From NCBI RefSeq assembly GCF_023556315.2, contig NZ_CP116221.1, positions 1,809,001 to 1,873,000 on the forward strand: 64,000 nt of DNA, written 5' to 3'. This stretch comes from Psychroserpens ponticola (GTDB lineage Bacteria > Bacteroidota > Bacteroidia > Flavobacteriales > Flavobacteriaceae). The position numbers and the translations under genes were made by a program. Positions 28,500 to 36,994 of this stretch are shown in pieces (positions within the stretch are counted from its first letter, which is position 1; each line of letters starts with the position of its first letter). The notes under the pieces were generated by a model that saw only the letters and a program-made list of their open reading frames with translations, did not search any database and had not been told where the DNA came from.

Positions 28500-28539
28500 C
28501 TGATATTGTGTATATTTATCGATATATAACGAGTTGTAG
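28500..28539 (+). other. attI-like site, start of the cassette array
   Basis: Short A/T-rich spacer after the integrase stop containing TATATAAC-GA-GTTGTAG. GTT at 28533-28535 is the only GTT core that is not preceded by a full CATACAC...CGTT attC arm, as expected for a primary insertion site. The bases after G (TTGTAGGTAAT) belong to cassette 1, because they match its end (ACCTACAAC). Boundaries of any integrase-binding arms are unknown. Confidence 0.6.
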
Positions 28540-28558
28540 GTAATATAAAAACAAGAAA

Positions 28559-29266
28559 ATGAGAAAAATTGTTCTTCTGATTATACTAATTAGCCAACTC
28601 TCTTTTGGTCAAGATGGAACTCAAGGAACGTTTTCAATGGCTGTTGTTAAACCAAATAAAGCTGAAATAGAAAAATCTTTAGAAAAGTTTACTGACTCAA
28701 TAGAATTAACATATCGTAATCAATATTACACTTATCGTAATCGTCTTATCGAAATGCAGGATGAAAAACCTGAAGATTACCCAGAAGATATGAGAGCAGA
28801 TTTTAAAGAAAGTAAAAAACAAGCTGCTCTTGAACTGAAACAATTGGATAGTCTAGAGAACCAAATCTTGAATTATAAATATTACGAACTGATTTCATAC
28901 TACACGACAACAATTCTGAATATGTCTTTTAATGAATATGAACCATATTCCAGTATTTTTGAGGTTCAAAATCATGAAATTGAAAACGATGAATTATCAG
29001 AATATGCGGAAATTAAAAAAGTAGATTTTATTTTACTGTTTGAGAACATAAAAGTCACAAATATAGAAGGACTTTACAAAATGACTTCTCAACTAAAATT
29101 GTACTCGAAAAAAGAAAACAAAATTGTTCTCGAAAAGAATGTTTTCGGAAATACAAATAGCTATGGAGGAATGTGGACTTGTGGAAATTCATTGTCGTGT
29201 TTATTTATTACGTCAATTAAAAACTCAATGGAATTCTTAATCCCAGAAATCAGGCAAAGAATATAA
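28559..29266 (+). CDS. Cassette 1: secreted hypothetical protein
   Basis: 235 aa, signal peptide MRKIVLLIILISQLSFG. The body has a charged coiled-coil-like region (YRNRLIEMQDEKPED, ALELKQLDSLENQILN) and a C-terminal part with GMWTCGNSLSCLFI containing two Cys that may form a disulfide. No family recognised. First cassette gene, hence closest to the integrase. Confidence 0.75.
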   Translation: MRKIVLLIILISQLSFGQDGTQGTFSMAVVKPNKAEIEKSLEKFTDSIELTYRNQYYTYRNRLIEMQDEKPEDYPEDMRADFKESKKQAALELKQLDSLENQILNYKYYELISYYTTTILNMSFNEYEPYSSIFEVQNHEIENDELSEYAEIKKVDFILLFENIKVTNIEGLYKMTSQLKLYSKKENKIVLEKNVFGNTNSYGGMWTCGNSLSCLFITSIKNSMEFLIPEIRQRI

Positions 29267-29274
29267 AATACTAC

Positions 29275-29408
29275 CTACAACAACGTGTATAACCAATTGC
29301 TTGGTTATCGCATACTCGGAAATTCCTAGCGGAATTTCCTATTGGTTCGTTTTCTTTTGCTAACTTAGTCATAGCCAACGCAACTAGCCATACACAAAAC
29401 CGTTAGGC
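29275..29408 (+). repeat. attC-like site 1 (type A)
   Basis: Left tag CTACAAC (cassette 1), right tag GTTAGGC (cassette 2); the two do not pair with each other but each pairs with the other end of its own cassette. Apical stem GGAAATTCC/GGAATTTCC. Confidence 0.85.
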
Positions 29409-29427
29409 ACAAGCGGATCTCACTCAA

Positions 29428-29856
29428 ATGGAAAAACAGTTTACTTCGATATACAGGATTCGAGAATATGGTTTAAGTTGGGGAATCAGAATTCAAATTT
29501 CAGCAAGAATTGAAAAAGATAGTGGAGGAATAAAAATATCTCACAATCTGTTTTATGAAAACAAAGTTGAAAACATAAAACTAACGACTCAAGAAATTAA
29601 TCTTTTGTTGGCTGGTATAAAATGGGTAAACTCATTGATTATAAATAAAATTAAGTTTCCGATAAAAATTGTTCTTGAAAAAATTGAATTAAATGAATGT
29701 GACTATCAAAGCGAAGGATTATTTTATGCAATTGCATTTTGGGCATCTGAGACTTTTAAATTTAGTTTGCCACAATATGAATTTAAATATGATGAAGAAA
29801 ATGGTAAATATATTTTCCCAAATTTAACTGATGATATAGAAAAAGCCAATGCCTAA
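29428..29856 (+). CDS. Cassette 2: hypothetical protein (identical copy in cassette 7)
   Basis: 142 aa, cytoplasmic by sequence (no signal). Contains YRIREYGLSWGIRIQISARIEKDSGG and WVNSLIINKIKFPIKIVLEKIEL; the ending YAIAFWASETFKFSLP suggests an alpha/beta fold. No family recognised. The stop TAA overlaps the AAC of the attC-like site. The same protein is encoded at 33919-34347. Confidence 0.75.
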   Translation: MEKQFTSIYRIREYGLSWGIRIQISARIEKDSGGIKISHNLFYENKVENIKLTTQEINLLLAGIKWVNSLIINKIKFPIKIVLEKIELNECDYQSEGLFYAIAFWASETFKFSLPQYEFKYDEENGKYIFPNLTDDIEKANA

Positions 29857-29984
29857 CAACGTGTATAACCAATTGCTTGGTTTGTGTGTACTCGGAAATT
29901 CCTATCGGAATTTCCTACTGGTTCGGTTTCTTTTGCTAACTTAGTCCTAGCCAACGCAACAAGCCATACACAAAACCGTTAGGC
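29851..29984 (+). repeat. attC-like site 2 (type A)
   Basis: GCCTAAC left tag and GTTAGGC right tag, here perfectly matching the RYYYAAC and GTTRRRY consensus of integron attC sites. 134 bp; apical stem GGAAATTCC/GGAATTTCC. Confidence 0.9.
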
Positions 29985-30004
29985 ACAAGAAAAAAATACT
30001 ACTA

Positions 30005-31165
30005 ATGAGATTAAATCTGCTGATATTATTAATGGTCATAAATTTAAGCTGTGTTAAAGGTCAATCTCAAAAAAAAATTGACAAAAAAGCAAATAAAGAA
30101 CATATCTTACCATTAAAAATCAAAATTAGAGGGCAACTTAAACAAATTGAAGATTCAGGATTAATAATTCCTTCAATTGAATTTAACATAAATAGAAATT
30201 ACGTAAAAGTTAAAGTTGGAGCAAATGAATTTTACAACACCAAATATGAGAATACTTCATTCTCTGAAATATTTAAATTGTTTGTCGTAGATGATTTTAA
30301 GAGTAATGAATACTTTTATAATCCCTATTTTAAATATATGGGTTATTTAGAAACATCAAAGGAAATAGCAGACAAAGAATACAAACGAAAATTTTCAAAT
30401 TTTAAGAGAAAAGATATTAAAATCAATTATTTGGAATTGGATTCTACCGAAATTAGAAAATTTACTGTTCTTTCAAATTACATAAATGAAATAGCTATAG
30501 AGATTTTACAAGAATCAATTCAAAAAGATTCTATGATCGTTGCTAGTTCAATATCTGAAGCCTTAAAAAAACCTAAAAAAATTTATGAGTTAAGTTATAG
30601 AAATTCTTCGACCACAATTCTCTCTCCCGAAATTGGAAAACTAACTAATTTAAGAGTTTTGGATATTTCTGGTTCTCAAATAAAAATTATTCCTCCAGAA
30701 ATAGAAAATTGTATTCATTTAAAATCAATTATAGCTAATGCAAGTCAATTATCAAAAGTTCCCAATTCAATAGGAAATTTGAAAAAATTAAGAAACATCA
30801 ATTTCAGTTATTGCAAATTAAAAGAGTTACCAGAAGAATTTGGAAAACTAGAATCACTTTGGAATTTAAGTCTTGGTTCAAATCAACTAGATGATTTGCC
30901 AGAAAGTTTTACCAACTTAAAAAACTTACAAATGCTTAATATCTCTAATAATAATTTCTATGAATTTCCTAGAGAAGTTTTAAGTATAGAAAGTGTTGGG
31001 AATTTATGGATGCATGGAAATCGCTTCAAACAAATTCCTAGTGAAATTGTCAATTTAAAAGGCTTGCATCATTTTTTAGTTGATGTAACTGAAATAGATA
31101 ATATTGAAGAGATAAAATCACTTATACCTAAGGTAAGAATAATTGATGAAACAAATAGAAGATAA
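30005..31165 (+). CDS. Cassette 3: leucine-rich-repeat lipoprotein
   Basis: 386 aa. Lipoprotein-like start (MVINLSCVKGQ). The first half is unassigned; from about residue 205 there are seven or so 23-residue leucine-rich repeats (LTNLRVLDISGSQIKIIPPEI, LKNLQMLNISNNNFYEFP and others), of the type used for protein binding. Probably on the cell surface or periplasmic; partner unknown. Confidence 0.82.
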   Translation: MRLNLLILLMVINLSCVKGQSQKKIDKKANKEHILPLKIKIRGQLKQIEDSGLIIPSIEFNINRNYVKVKVGANEFYNTKYENTSFSEIFKLFVVDDFKSNEYFYNPYFKYMGYLETSKEIADKEYKRKFSNFKRKDIKINYLELDSTEIRKFTVLSNYINEIAIEILQESIQKDSMIVASSISEALKKPKKIYELSYRNSSTTILSPEIGKLTNLRVLDISGSQIKIIPPEIENCIHLKSIIANASQLSKVPNSIGNLKKLRNINFSYCKLKELPEEFGKLESLWNLSLGSNQLDDLPESFTNLKNLQMLNISNNNFYEFPREVLSIESVGNLWMHGNRFKQIPSEIVNLKGLHHFLVDVTEIDNIEEIKSLIPKVRIIDETNRR

Positions 31166-31172
31166 TTCCAGT

Positions 31173-31305
31173 GCCTAACAACGTGTATAACCAATTGCTT
31201 GGTCATAGCCTACTTGGAAATTCCTAACGGAATTTCCTCTGGTTCGTTTTCTTTTGTTAACTTAGTTCTCGCCAACGCAACAAGCCATACACAAACACGT
31301 TGCAA
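31173..31305 (+). repeat. attC-like site 3 (type A)
   Basis: GCCTAAC / GTTGCAA; apical stem GGAAATTCC/GGAATTTCC with a four-base loop. Confidence 0.85.
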
Positions 31306-31575
31306 CCAATTGCTCCAAATCCTAACTCCTTTTTAAATTCAGTCTATTAAGTTTATAATTTTAGATCTATTGCTCACTCAAACCCTTAAAGGAGAAAGCT
31401 TACTCAAACTCTATACAAAAAAAAGAAAAGGTTTCTTACTCTAACGGATTTTGAGCTTGTTTACAGAACGTTCTACTTAAACGCCTAATTCTGCTTACTC
31501 AAACTCGCTAAATGTGATTACTCCTGCTTCAACGCTCTAAGTAAAACGTGCTTACTCTACTCTGTCGCAAAAGTG
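31306..31575 (+). other. Cassette 4: non-coding cassette with TTACTC motifs
   Basis: No reading frame of note in 403 bp. The word (C/T)TTACTC occurs repeatedly, often as TTACTCAAACTC. The last 60 bases (GTGATTACTC... CTCTGTCGC) are nearly the same as the end of cassette 14. The cassette start tag TTGCAACC pairs with its end tag (ATGCAAC). Confidence 0.6.
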
Positions 31576-31708
31576 ATGCAACAACGTGTATAATTAATTA
31601 CTGCGGAATTTCCCAAACGGAAATTCACAATAATTAATTAACTTAGCTGCTAATCGGAAAATGACTTACGCCCTTTTCCGTAACTAATCATACACAAAAC
31701 CGTTGTAG
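31576..31708 (+). repeat. attC-like site 4 (type B)
   Basis: Same outer frame as type A but a different middle: TAATTAATTACTGCGGAATTTCC ... GGAAATTC split by a short loop, and a second stem CGGAAAA/TTTTCCG. All type B sites here end a non-coding cassette. Confidence 0.85.
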
Positions 31709-31733
31709 GTAATTTACCAACCCAAGAAACTTA

Positions 31734-32951
31734 ATGAAAAAAAACACAAATCATAGACACACAAAAGAAACTCTCTACTACTCTATTTCTAGAATGTTGG
31801 AAAGAGCATCTTATTATGGTATGCGTATACTAATTGTTCTATATATGACCGGAGAAGTCCTGAAAATGGATAGAACTGACGCTATAATAACTTATGGTTG
31901 GGTTGCAGGCTCATTAGTGTTTTCTCAAATAATTGGTGCTTTACTGGGAGACTTGCTCATTGGAAACAGAAAATCAATTATTATTGGTGGTATTATTCAA
32001 GCTATTGGTGCCTTCTGCTTAATTATTCCAACAAATATTGGTCTATATGTTGGATTATCGCTAGTGGTATTAGGTAGCGGTTTATTTACACCTAATATTA
32101 TCTCAAACTTTGGGAAATCATATTTAAGCAAAACAAAATTATTAGATTCAGCCTTTACATTATTCTATTTAGCAATAAATTTAGGATCATTTCTTGGAAT
32201 CTTAATAGTTGGTCATTTTGGAGAAGAATATGGTTATAATATTGGGTTTTTAGTATCTGGAATAATGATGCTATTTTCATTAATTCCTATGTGGATTTTA
32301 AAAGAACAAAAGCCTACTAAAAATCAAGAAAACAAATACTCTATAAGCAAAAGAGTTTTAAATATTTTCATTGCTTTTCTAGTAGTTGGATTATTTTGGG
32401 GTGCTTACGAAATCTCAAATATTCGTTTTTTCGAATTACAATTGCAATTCATCGAAATTTCATCGTTTGATATACCAAATAGTATCTGGTACTCAATGAA
32501 CTCTATCTATATTTTACCAATTAGCTTAATCGCAGTTATTATATGGACATATTTTTACAATAGTCAATTTTTTAAATTAATGCTTGGTTCTATTTTTGGA
32601 TTAATCTCATTTGGTATTTTATTCCTAATTCCTGAAGTTGCAACTGAACAAAATACAATTATCTATTTCGTGTCATTACTATTTCTAAGTATTTCGGAAA
32701 TCCATATTGCGCCAATAATTCATTCAATACTAACTAAGTATTCTAACCCAAAATATCTAGCAATACTAATAAGTCTAGCATTTATTCCAACAAAATTAAT
32801 TTCATTGATATTTAGTTTATTCAATGATAGATTTTATGACAGACCTAGTTTAGGTTTAATATTTGGAACAATTTTAATGGCAATTATTAGTGTTGGGCTT
32901 ATTACCTATGTGTTATGGAATAAAAAAAACTACCTACAACAACGTGTATAG
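31734..32951 (+). CDS. Cassette 5: POT-like MFS transporter
   Basis: 405 aa, about twelve transmembrane helices. The N-terminal ERASYYGMRILIVLYM is a form of the ExxERFxYYG motif of proton-dependent oligopeptide transporters, although the first Glu is replaced (SRMLERA). Typical members are 450-500 aa, so this is short. The stop TAG lies inside the attC-like site (read CGT GTA TAG), so the last residues QQRV are encoded by it. Likely imports di- or tripeptides; substrate not provable. Confidence 0.82.
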   Translation: MKKNTNHRHTKETLYYSISRMLERASYYGMRILIVLYMTGEVLKMDRTDAIITYGWVAGSLVFSQIIGALLGDLLIGNRKSIIIGGIIQAIGAFCLIIPTNIGLYVGLSLVVLGSGLFTPNIISNFGKSYLSKTKLLDSAFTLFYLAINLGSFLGILIVGHFGEEYGYNIGFLVSGIMMLFSLIPMWILKEQKPTKNQENKYSISKRVLNIFIAFLVVGLFWGAYEISNIRFFELQLQFIEISSFDIPNSIWYSMNSIYILPISLIAVIIWTYFYNSQFFKLMLGSIFGLISFGILFLIPEVATEQNTIIYFVSLLFLSISEIHIAPIIHSILTKYSNPKYLAILISLAFIPTKLISLIFSLFNDRFYDRPSLGLIFGTILMAIISVGLITYVLWNKKNYLQQRV

Positions 32952-33065
32952 TCAATTACTCATTCTGTGTGTACTCGGAAAATCCTACGGATTTTCCTCT
33001 GGTTCGTTTTCTTTTACTAACTTAGTTCTAGCCAACGCAACTAACCATACACGAACACGTTGGCA
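32934..33065 (+). repeat. attC-like site 5 (type A)
   Basis: CTACAAC / GTTGGCA; apical stem GGAAAATCC/GGATTTTCC, changed from site 1 on both strands so pairing is kept. Supplies the stop codon of the transporter. Confidence 0.85.
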
Positions 33066-33095
33066 GTAATTAAAAACCAAACGAGAACATAATAA

Positions 33096-33788
33096 ATGAA
33101 AATTCGAAAATTAAAATTATTTACAAATAAACTTGAGTTAGAAAAAACATTCTACTCTCAAACTTTAGGTTTTGAAATAATAGAAAACAACTCGAATTAT
33201 TTTACAATAAATATAGGATGGAGCGAATTAACATTTGAAAAATCTAAAAAAGAATATATATATCATTATTGTTTTTTAATTCCATCTAATAAGCTGGAAC
33301 AAGCAATGAAATGGATGGAAAAGCGTGTTCCAATTATTGATATTGAGAATGGAAGGAAAACTCAAAGATTTGAAAGTTGGAATGCAGACTCATTTTACTT
33401 TTATGATGCTAGTGGAAATATTGCCGAATTTATAGTAAGACATAAATTGAATAACGGAATTAGTTCCGATTTCAATATTTCTGATGTATTATGTGTAAAT
33501 GAAATAGGAATGCCAACAAATAACGTAGAAAGGGTAAATAATGAACTTCTAAAAAAATTTGGTACAGAGTTTTGGAAAGGTGATTTAAAACGATTTGGTA
33601 CGAATGGTTCTCAAGAAGGCTTATTTTTATTACCAAACTACGAAATAAAAAAAATCTGGTTTCCAACTTCATCAATAAAAATTAAACCAGAACCTTTTGA
33701 AATTCTACTTGAGAATAATGGAAAAAAATATTACATGGAATATAAAAACGAAGAAATAATAACTACAGCCAACAACGTGTATAATTAA
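33096..33788 (+). CDS. Cassette 6: VOC/glyoxalase-fold protein
   Basis: 230 aa. The N-terminal 120 residues (LKLFTNKLELEKTFYSQTLGF, SWNADSFYFYDASGNIAEF) have the beta-alpha-beta-beta-beta layout and the conserved D-x-x-GNxxEF end of vicinal oxygen chelate proteins; the second half looks like a more diverged repeat. Ligand and metal are unknown. The final residues and TAA stop (NNVYN*) come from the attC-like site. Confidence 0.75.
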   Translation: MKIRKLKLFTNKLELEKTFYSQTLGFEIIENNSNYFTINIGWSELTFEKSKKEYIYHYCFLIPSNKLEQAMKWMEKRVPIIDIENGRKTQRFESWNADSFYFYDASGNIAEFIVRHKLNNGISSDFNISDVLCVNEIGMPTNNVERVNNELLKKFGTEFWKGDLKRFGTNGSQEGLFLLPNYEIKKIWFPTSSIKIKPEPFEILLENNGKKYYMEYKNEEIITTANNVYN

Positions 33789-33899
33789 TTGCTTGGTCTG
33801 TGTTTACTCGGAAAATCCTACGGATTTTCCTCTGGTTCGGTTTCTTTTACTAACTTAGTTCTTGCCAACGCAACTTAACCATACACGAACACGTTAGGC
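33767..33899 (+). repeat. attC-like site 6 (type A)
   Basis: AGCCAAC / GTTAGGC; apical stem GGAAAATCC/GGATTTTCC. Confidence 0.85.
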
Positions 33900-33918
33900 A
33901 CAAGCGGATCTCACTCAA

Positions 33919-34347
33919 ATGGAAAAACAGTTTACTTCGATATACAGGATTCGAGAATATGGTTTAAGTTGGGGAATCAGAATTCAAATTTCAGCAAGAA
34001 TTGAAAAAGATAGTGGAGGAATAAAAATATCTCACAATCTGTTTTATGAAAACAAAGTTGAAAACATAAAACTAACGACTCAAGAAATTAATCTTTTGTT
34101 GGCTGGTATAAAATGGGTAAACTCATTGATTATAAATAAAATTAAGTTTCCGATAAAAATTGTTCTTGAAAAAATTGAATTAAATGAATGTGACTATCAA
34201 AGCGAAGGATTATTTTATGCAATTGCATTTTGGGCATCAGAGACTTTCAAATTTAGTTTGCCACAATATGAATTTAAATATGATGAAGAAAATGGTAAAT
34301 ATATTTTCCCAAATTTAACTGATGATATAGAAAAAGCCAATGCCTAA
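33919..34347 (+). CDS. Cassette 7: hypothetical protein, second copy
   Basis: 142 aa, the same protein as at 29428-29856. I see two silent base differences (TCT/TCA for Ser and TTT/TTC for Phe) and a few more in the attC-like site. Both cassettes are 576 bp, so the whole cassette was copied, not just the gene. Function unknown. Confidence 0.78.
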   Translation: MEKQFTSIYRIREYGLSWGIRIQISARIEKDSGGIKISHNLFYENKVENIKLTTQEINLLLAGIKWVNSLIINKIKFPIKIVLEKIELNECDYQSEGLFYAIAFWASETFKFSLPQYEFKYDEENGKYIFPNLTDDIEKANA

Positions 34348-34475
34348 CAACGTGTATAACCAATTGCTTGGTTTGTGTGCACTCGGAAATTCCTATCGGA
34401 ATTTCCTACTGGTTCGGTTTCTTTTGCTAACTTAGTCCTTGCCAACGCAACTAGCCATACACAAAACCGTTGTGC
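34342..34475 (+). repeat. attC-like site 7 (type A)
   Basis: GCCTAAC / GTTGTGC; close match to site 2 with several point changes. Confidence 0.85.
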
Positions 34476-34624
34476 ATAATGCGGAAAAACGATAAAAATT
34501 GAAAAATTGAACTATAAAAGCCAGCCGCATAAATAGCACATTTGTTTTTTTCCAACGCAAAATCCAACGCTAAAAAAAACAAAAGAGCTATTTTAGCCAA
34601 CGCTCGACCAAACCAACAAAATGA

Positions 34625-36994
34625 ATGAATAAAAAAGACTTATCTGAATCTGACATAAAGGCGAAATTTATCACACCTGCTATTTTAAAATCAGGTTGGG
34701 ATGAGCAAACACAATTAGGACGTGAGATTTTCTTCACAGATGGTCGAATCTATGTGAAAGGAAAGCTGACTGCAAGAGGAAAACGAAAATTTGCGGACTA
34801 TATACTTTTCTACAAACCGAATGTTCCGATTGCAATAATTGAGGCAAAAGACAACAAACACAGCGTAAAAAGTGGAATTCAACAAGCTCTTGGCTACGCC
34901 AACACCTTGGATATTCCTTGTGTGTTTAGTAGTAATGGAGACGGATTTTACTTTCACGACAAAACAGCAACAGACGGAGAAATTGAAAAAGAACTGACTT
35001 TAGACGAATTTCCAAGTCCTGAAATTCTTTGGCAGAAATACAAAAAATACAAAGGAATTGAAACCGAAGAAGTTGAAGAAATTGCAAAACAAGATTATTT
35101 TCAAGATGGTTCTGGTCGTAGTCCAAGATACTACCAACAAATTGCTGTAAACAGAACAATCGAAGCAGTTGCAAAAGGATTAGACCGAATTCTTTTAGTT
35201 ATGGCAACTGGAACAGGAAAAACTTATACAGCTTTTCAAATCATTTACAGACTTTGGAAAAGTGGAGCAAAAAAAAGAATCTTATTTTTAGCGGACAGAA
35301 CTGCATTAATTGACCAAACAGCTCGTGGAGATTTTAGACATTTTAAAGATGCTCTAACAATCATAAAAAAGAAACAAATTGACACAGCTTACAATATTTA
35401 TTTAGCATTATATCAAGGTTTATCAGATAGTCAAGGAGCAGATGCATACAAACAATTTAGTCCAGACTTTTTTGATTTAATCATAATTGACGAGTGCCAC
35501 AGAGGAAGTGCTAAAGAAGATAGCAAATGGCGTGAGATTTTAGCTTATTTCAACAAAGCAACTCACATTGGTTTAACAGCAACACCAAAAGAAACCGAAG
35601 AAGTTTCAAATATTGATTATTTCGGTGAGCCTCTTTACACCTATTCTTTAAAACAAGGAATTGATGATGGTTTTCTGGCACCTTATAAAGTTGTAAAAGT
35701 CACTTTAGATATTGATGCGGAAGGTTGGCGACCAACACAAGGTTTTGTAGATAAAAGCGGAAATCCAGTTGAAGATAGAATTTACAACAGAACGGATTTT
35801 GACAAAAATATAGTTGTTGACGAACGCAGAAAATTAGTTGCAAAAAAGATAACCGAATTCTTAAAAGGTTATGACAGATTTGCAAAATCAATCGTTTTCT
35901 GTATTGATATTGAGCACGCAGAAGGAATGCGTTCCGCATTGGCTAACGCCAATGCCGATTTATTCGCTCAAAACAATAAGTACGTAATGCAAATTACAGG
36001 CGATAACGAAGAAGGAAAACGTGAGTTGGATAGTTTTATCAATCCAAGTGAACCTTATCCTGTTATTGCTACAACTTCAAAATTAATGACTACAGGAGTT
36101 GATGCTCAAACTTGTAAACTCATTGTTTTAGATAGTAATATTGGTTCAATGACCGAGTTTAAACAAATTATTGGTCGTGGAACGAGAATAAATGAGGAAT
36201 ATGGTAAAACATATTTTACCATTATGGACTTTAGAAATGTAACCAACTTATTTGCTGACCCTGATTTTGATGGTGACCCAGTAATGATAAAACAAGTTGG
36301 TGAAGATGATGATTTATCTGGTGCAGAAGACGAAATGACAGATGAAGTAATCACAGACATTTTGGATGGCGAAGAAGTTGATTTTCCAGACATTGAAGGT
36401 GGTGGAGAAATTGAAGAAGATACAAGGCGTGAAAAAATTCGAGTGGATGGTGTTCAAGTAAAAATTGTAAATGAACGTGTGCAATATTTAGGTAATGATG
36501 GTAAAATTATAACGGAAAGCCTAAAGGACTACACTAAAAATAGCGTTACCAAACAATATCAAAGTTTAGAGAAATTTCTAAATTCTTGGAATAATTCAGA
36601 AAAGAAAGAAGTTATTATTAAAGAATTAGAAGAACAAGGAATTTTCTTTGAAGCTTTAAAAGATGAAGTTGGAAAAGAATTTGACGCTTTCGATTTAATC
36701 TGTCACGTAGCTTTTGAAGCAAAGCCCTTAACAAGAAAAGAAAGAGCAAACAACGTAAAAAAGAGAAACTATTTTACCAAATATGGAGACAAAGCCCAAA
36801 CGGTTTTAAATAGTTTACTCGATAAATATGCAGAAGATGGTTTATTAACTATTGAAAGTACAGAAGTATTAAAACTTGACCCTTTAAATAAATTAGGAAC
36901 ACCAATTGAATTAATCAAAGCTTTTGGTAGTAAAAAAGTTTATTTACAAGCATTGAAGGAATTAGAAACACAATTATACAATACAACAGCATAA
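34625..36994 (+). CDS. hsdR: Cassette 8: type I restriction enzyme R subunit
   Basis: 789 aa, starting at MNKKDLSESD; an ATG four bases earlier stops after three codons. N-terminal nuclease domain with Asp58 and Glu73-x-Lys75 (FADYI...IIEAKD), then superfamily 2 helicase motifs: Walker A GTGKT at 196-200, DECH at 289-292, TATPKE, and QIIGRGTR. The motor pulls DNA toward the complex and cuts it when unmodified. The hsdM-S gene follows with no gap (stop then ATG). Confidence 0.95.
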   Translation: MNKKDLSESDIKAKFITPAILKSGWDEQTQLGREIFFTDGRIYVKGKLTARGKRKFADYILFYKPNVPIAIIEAKDNKHSVKSGIQQALGYANTLDIPCVFSSNGDGFYFHDKTATDGEIEKELTLDEFPSPEILWQKYKKYKGIETEEVEEIAKQDYFQDGSGRSPRYYQQIAVNRTIEAVAKGLDRILLVMATGTGKTYTAFQIIYRLWKSGAKKRILFLADRTALIDQTARGDFRHFKDALTIIKKKQIDTAYNIYLALYQGLSDSQGADAYKQFSPDFFDLIIIDECHRGSAKEDSKWREILAYFNKATHIGLTATPKETEEVSNIDYFGEPLYTYSLKQGIDDGFLAPYKVVKVTLDIDAEGWRPTQGFVDKSGNPVEDRIYNRTDFDKNIVVDERRKLVAKKITEFLKGYDRFAKSIVFCIDIEHAEGMRSALANANADLFAQNNKYVMQITGDNEEGKRELDSFINPSEPYPVIATTSKLMTTGVDAQTCKLIVLDSNIGSMTEFKQIIGRGTRINEEYGKTYFTIMDFRNVTNLFADPDFDGDPVMIKQVGEDDDLSGAEDEMTDEVITDILDGEEVDFPDIEGGGEIEEDTRREKIRVDGVQVKIVNERVQYLGNDGKIITESLKDYTKNSVTKQYQSLEKFLNSWNNSEKKEVIIKELEEQGIFFEALKDEVGKEFDAFDLICHVAFEAKPLTRKERANNVKKRNYFTKYGDKAQTVLNSLLDKYAEDGLLTIESTEVLKLDPLNKLGTPIELIKAFGSKKVYLQALKELETQLYNTTA

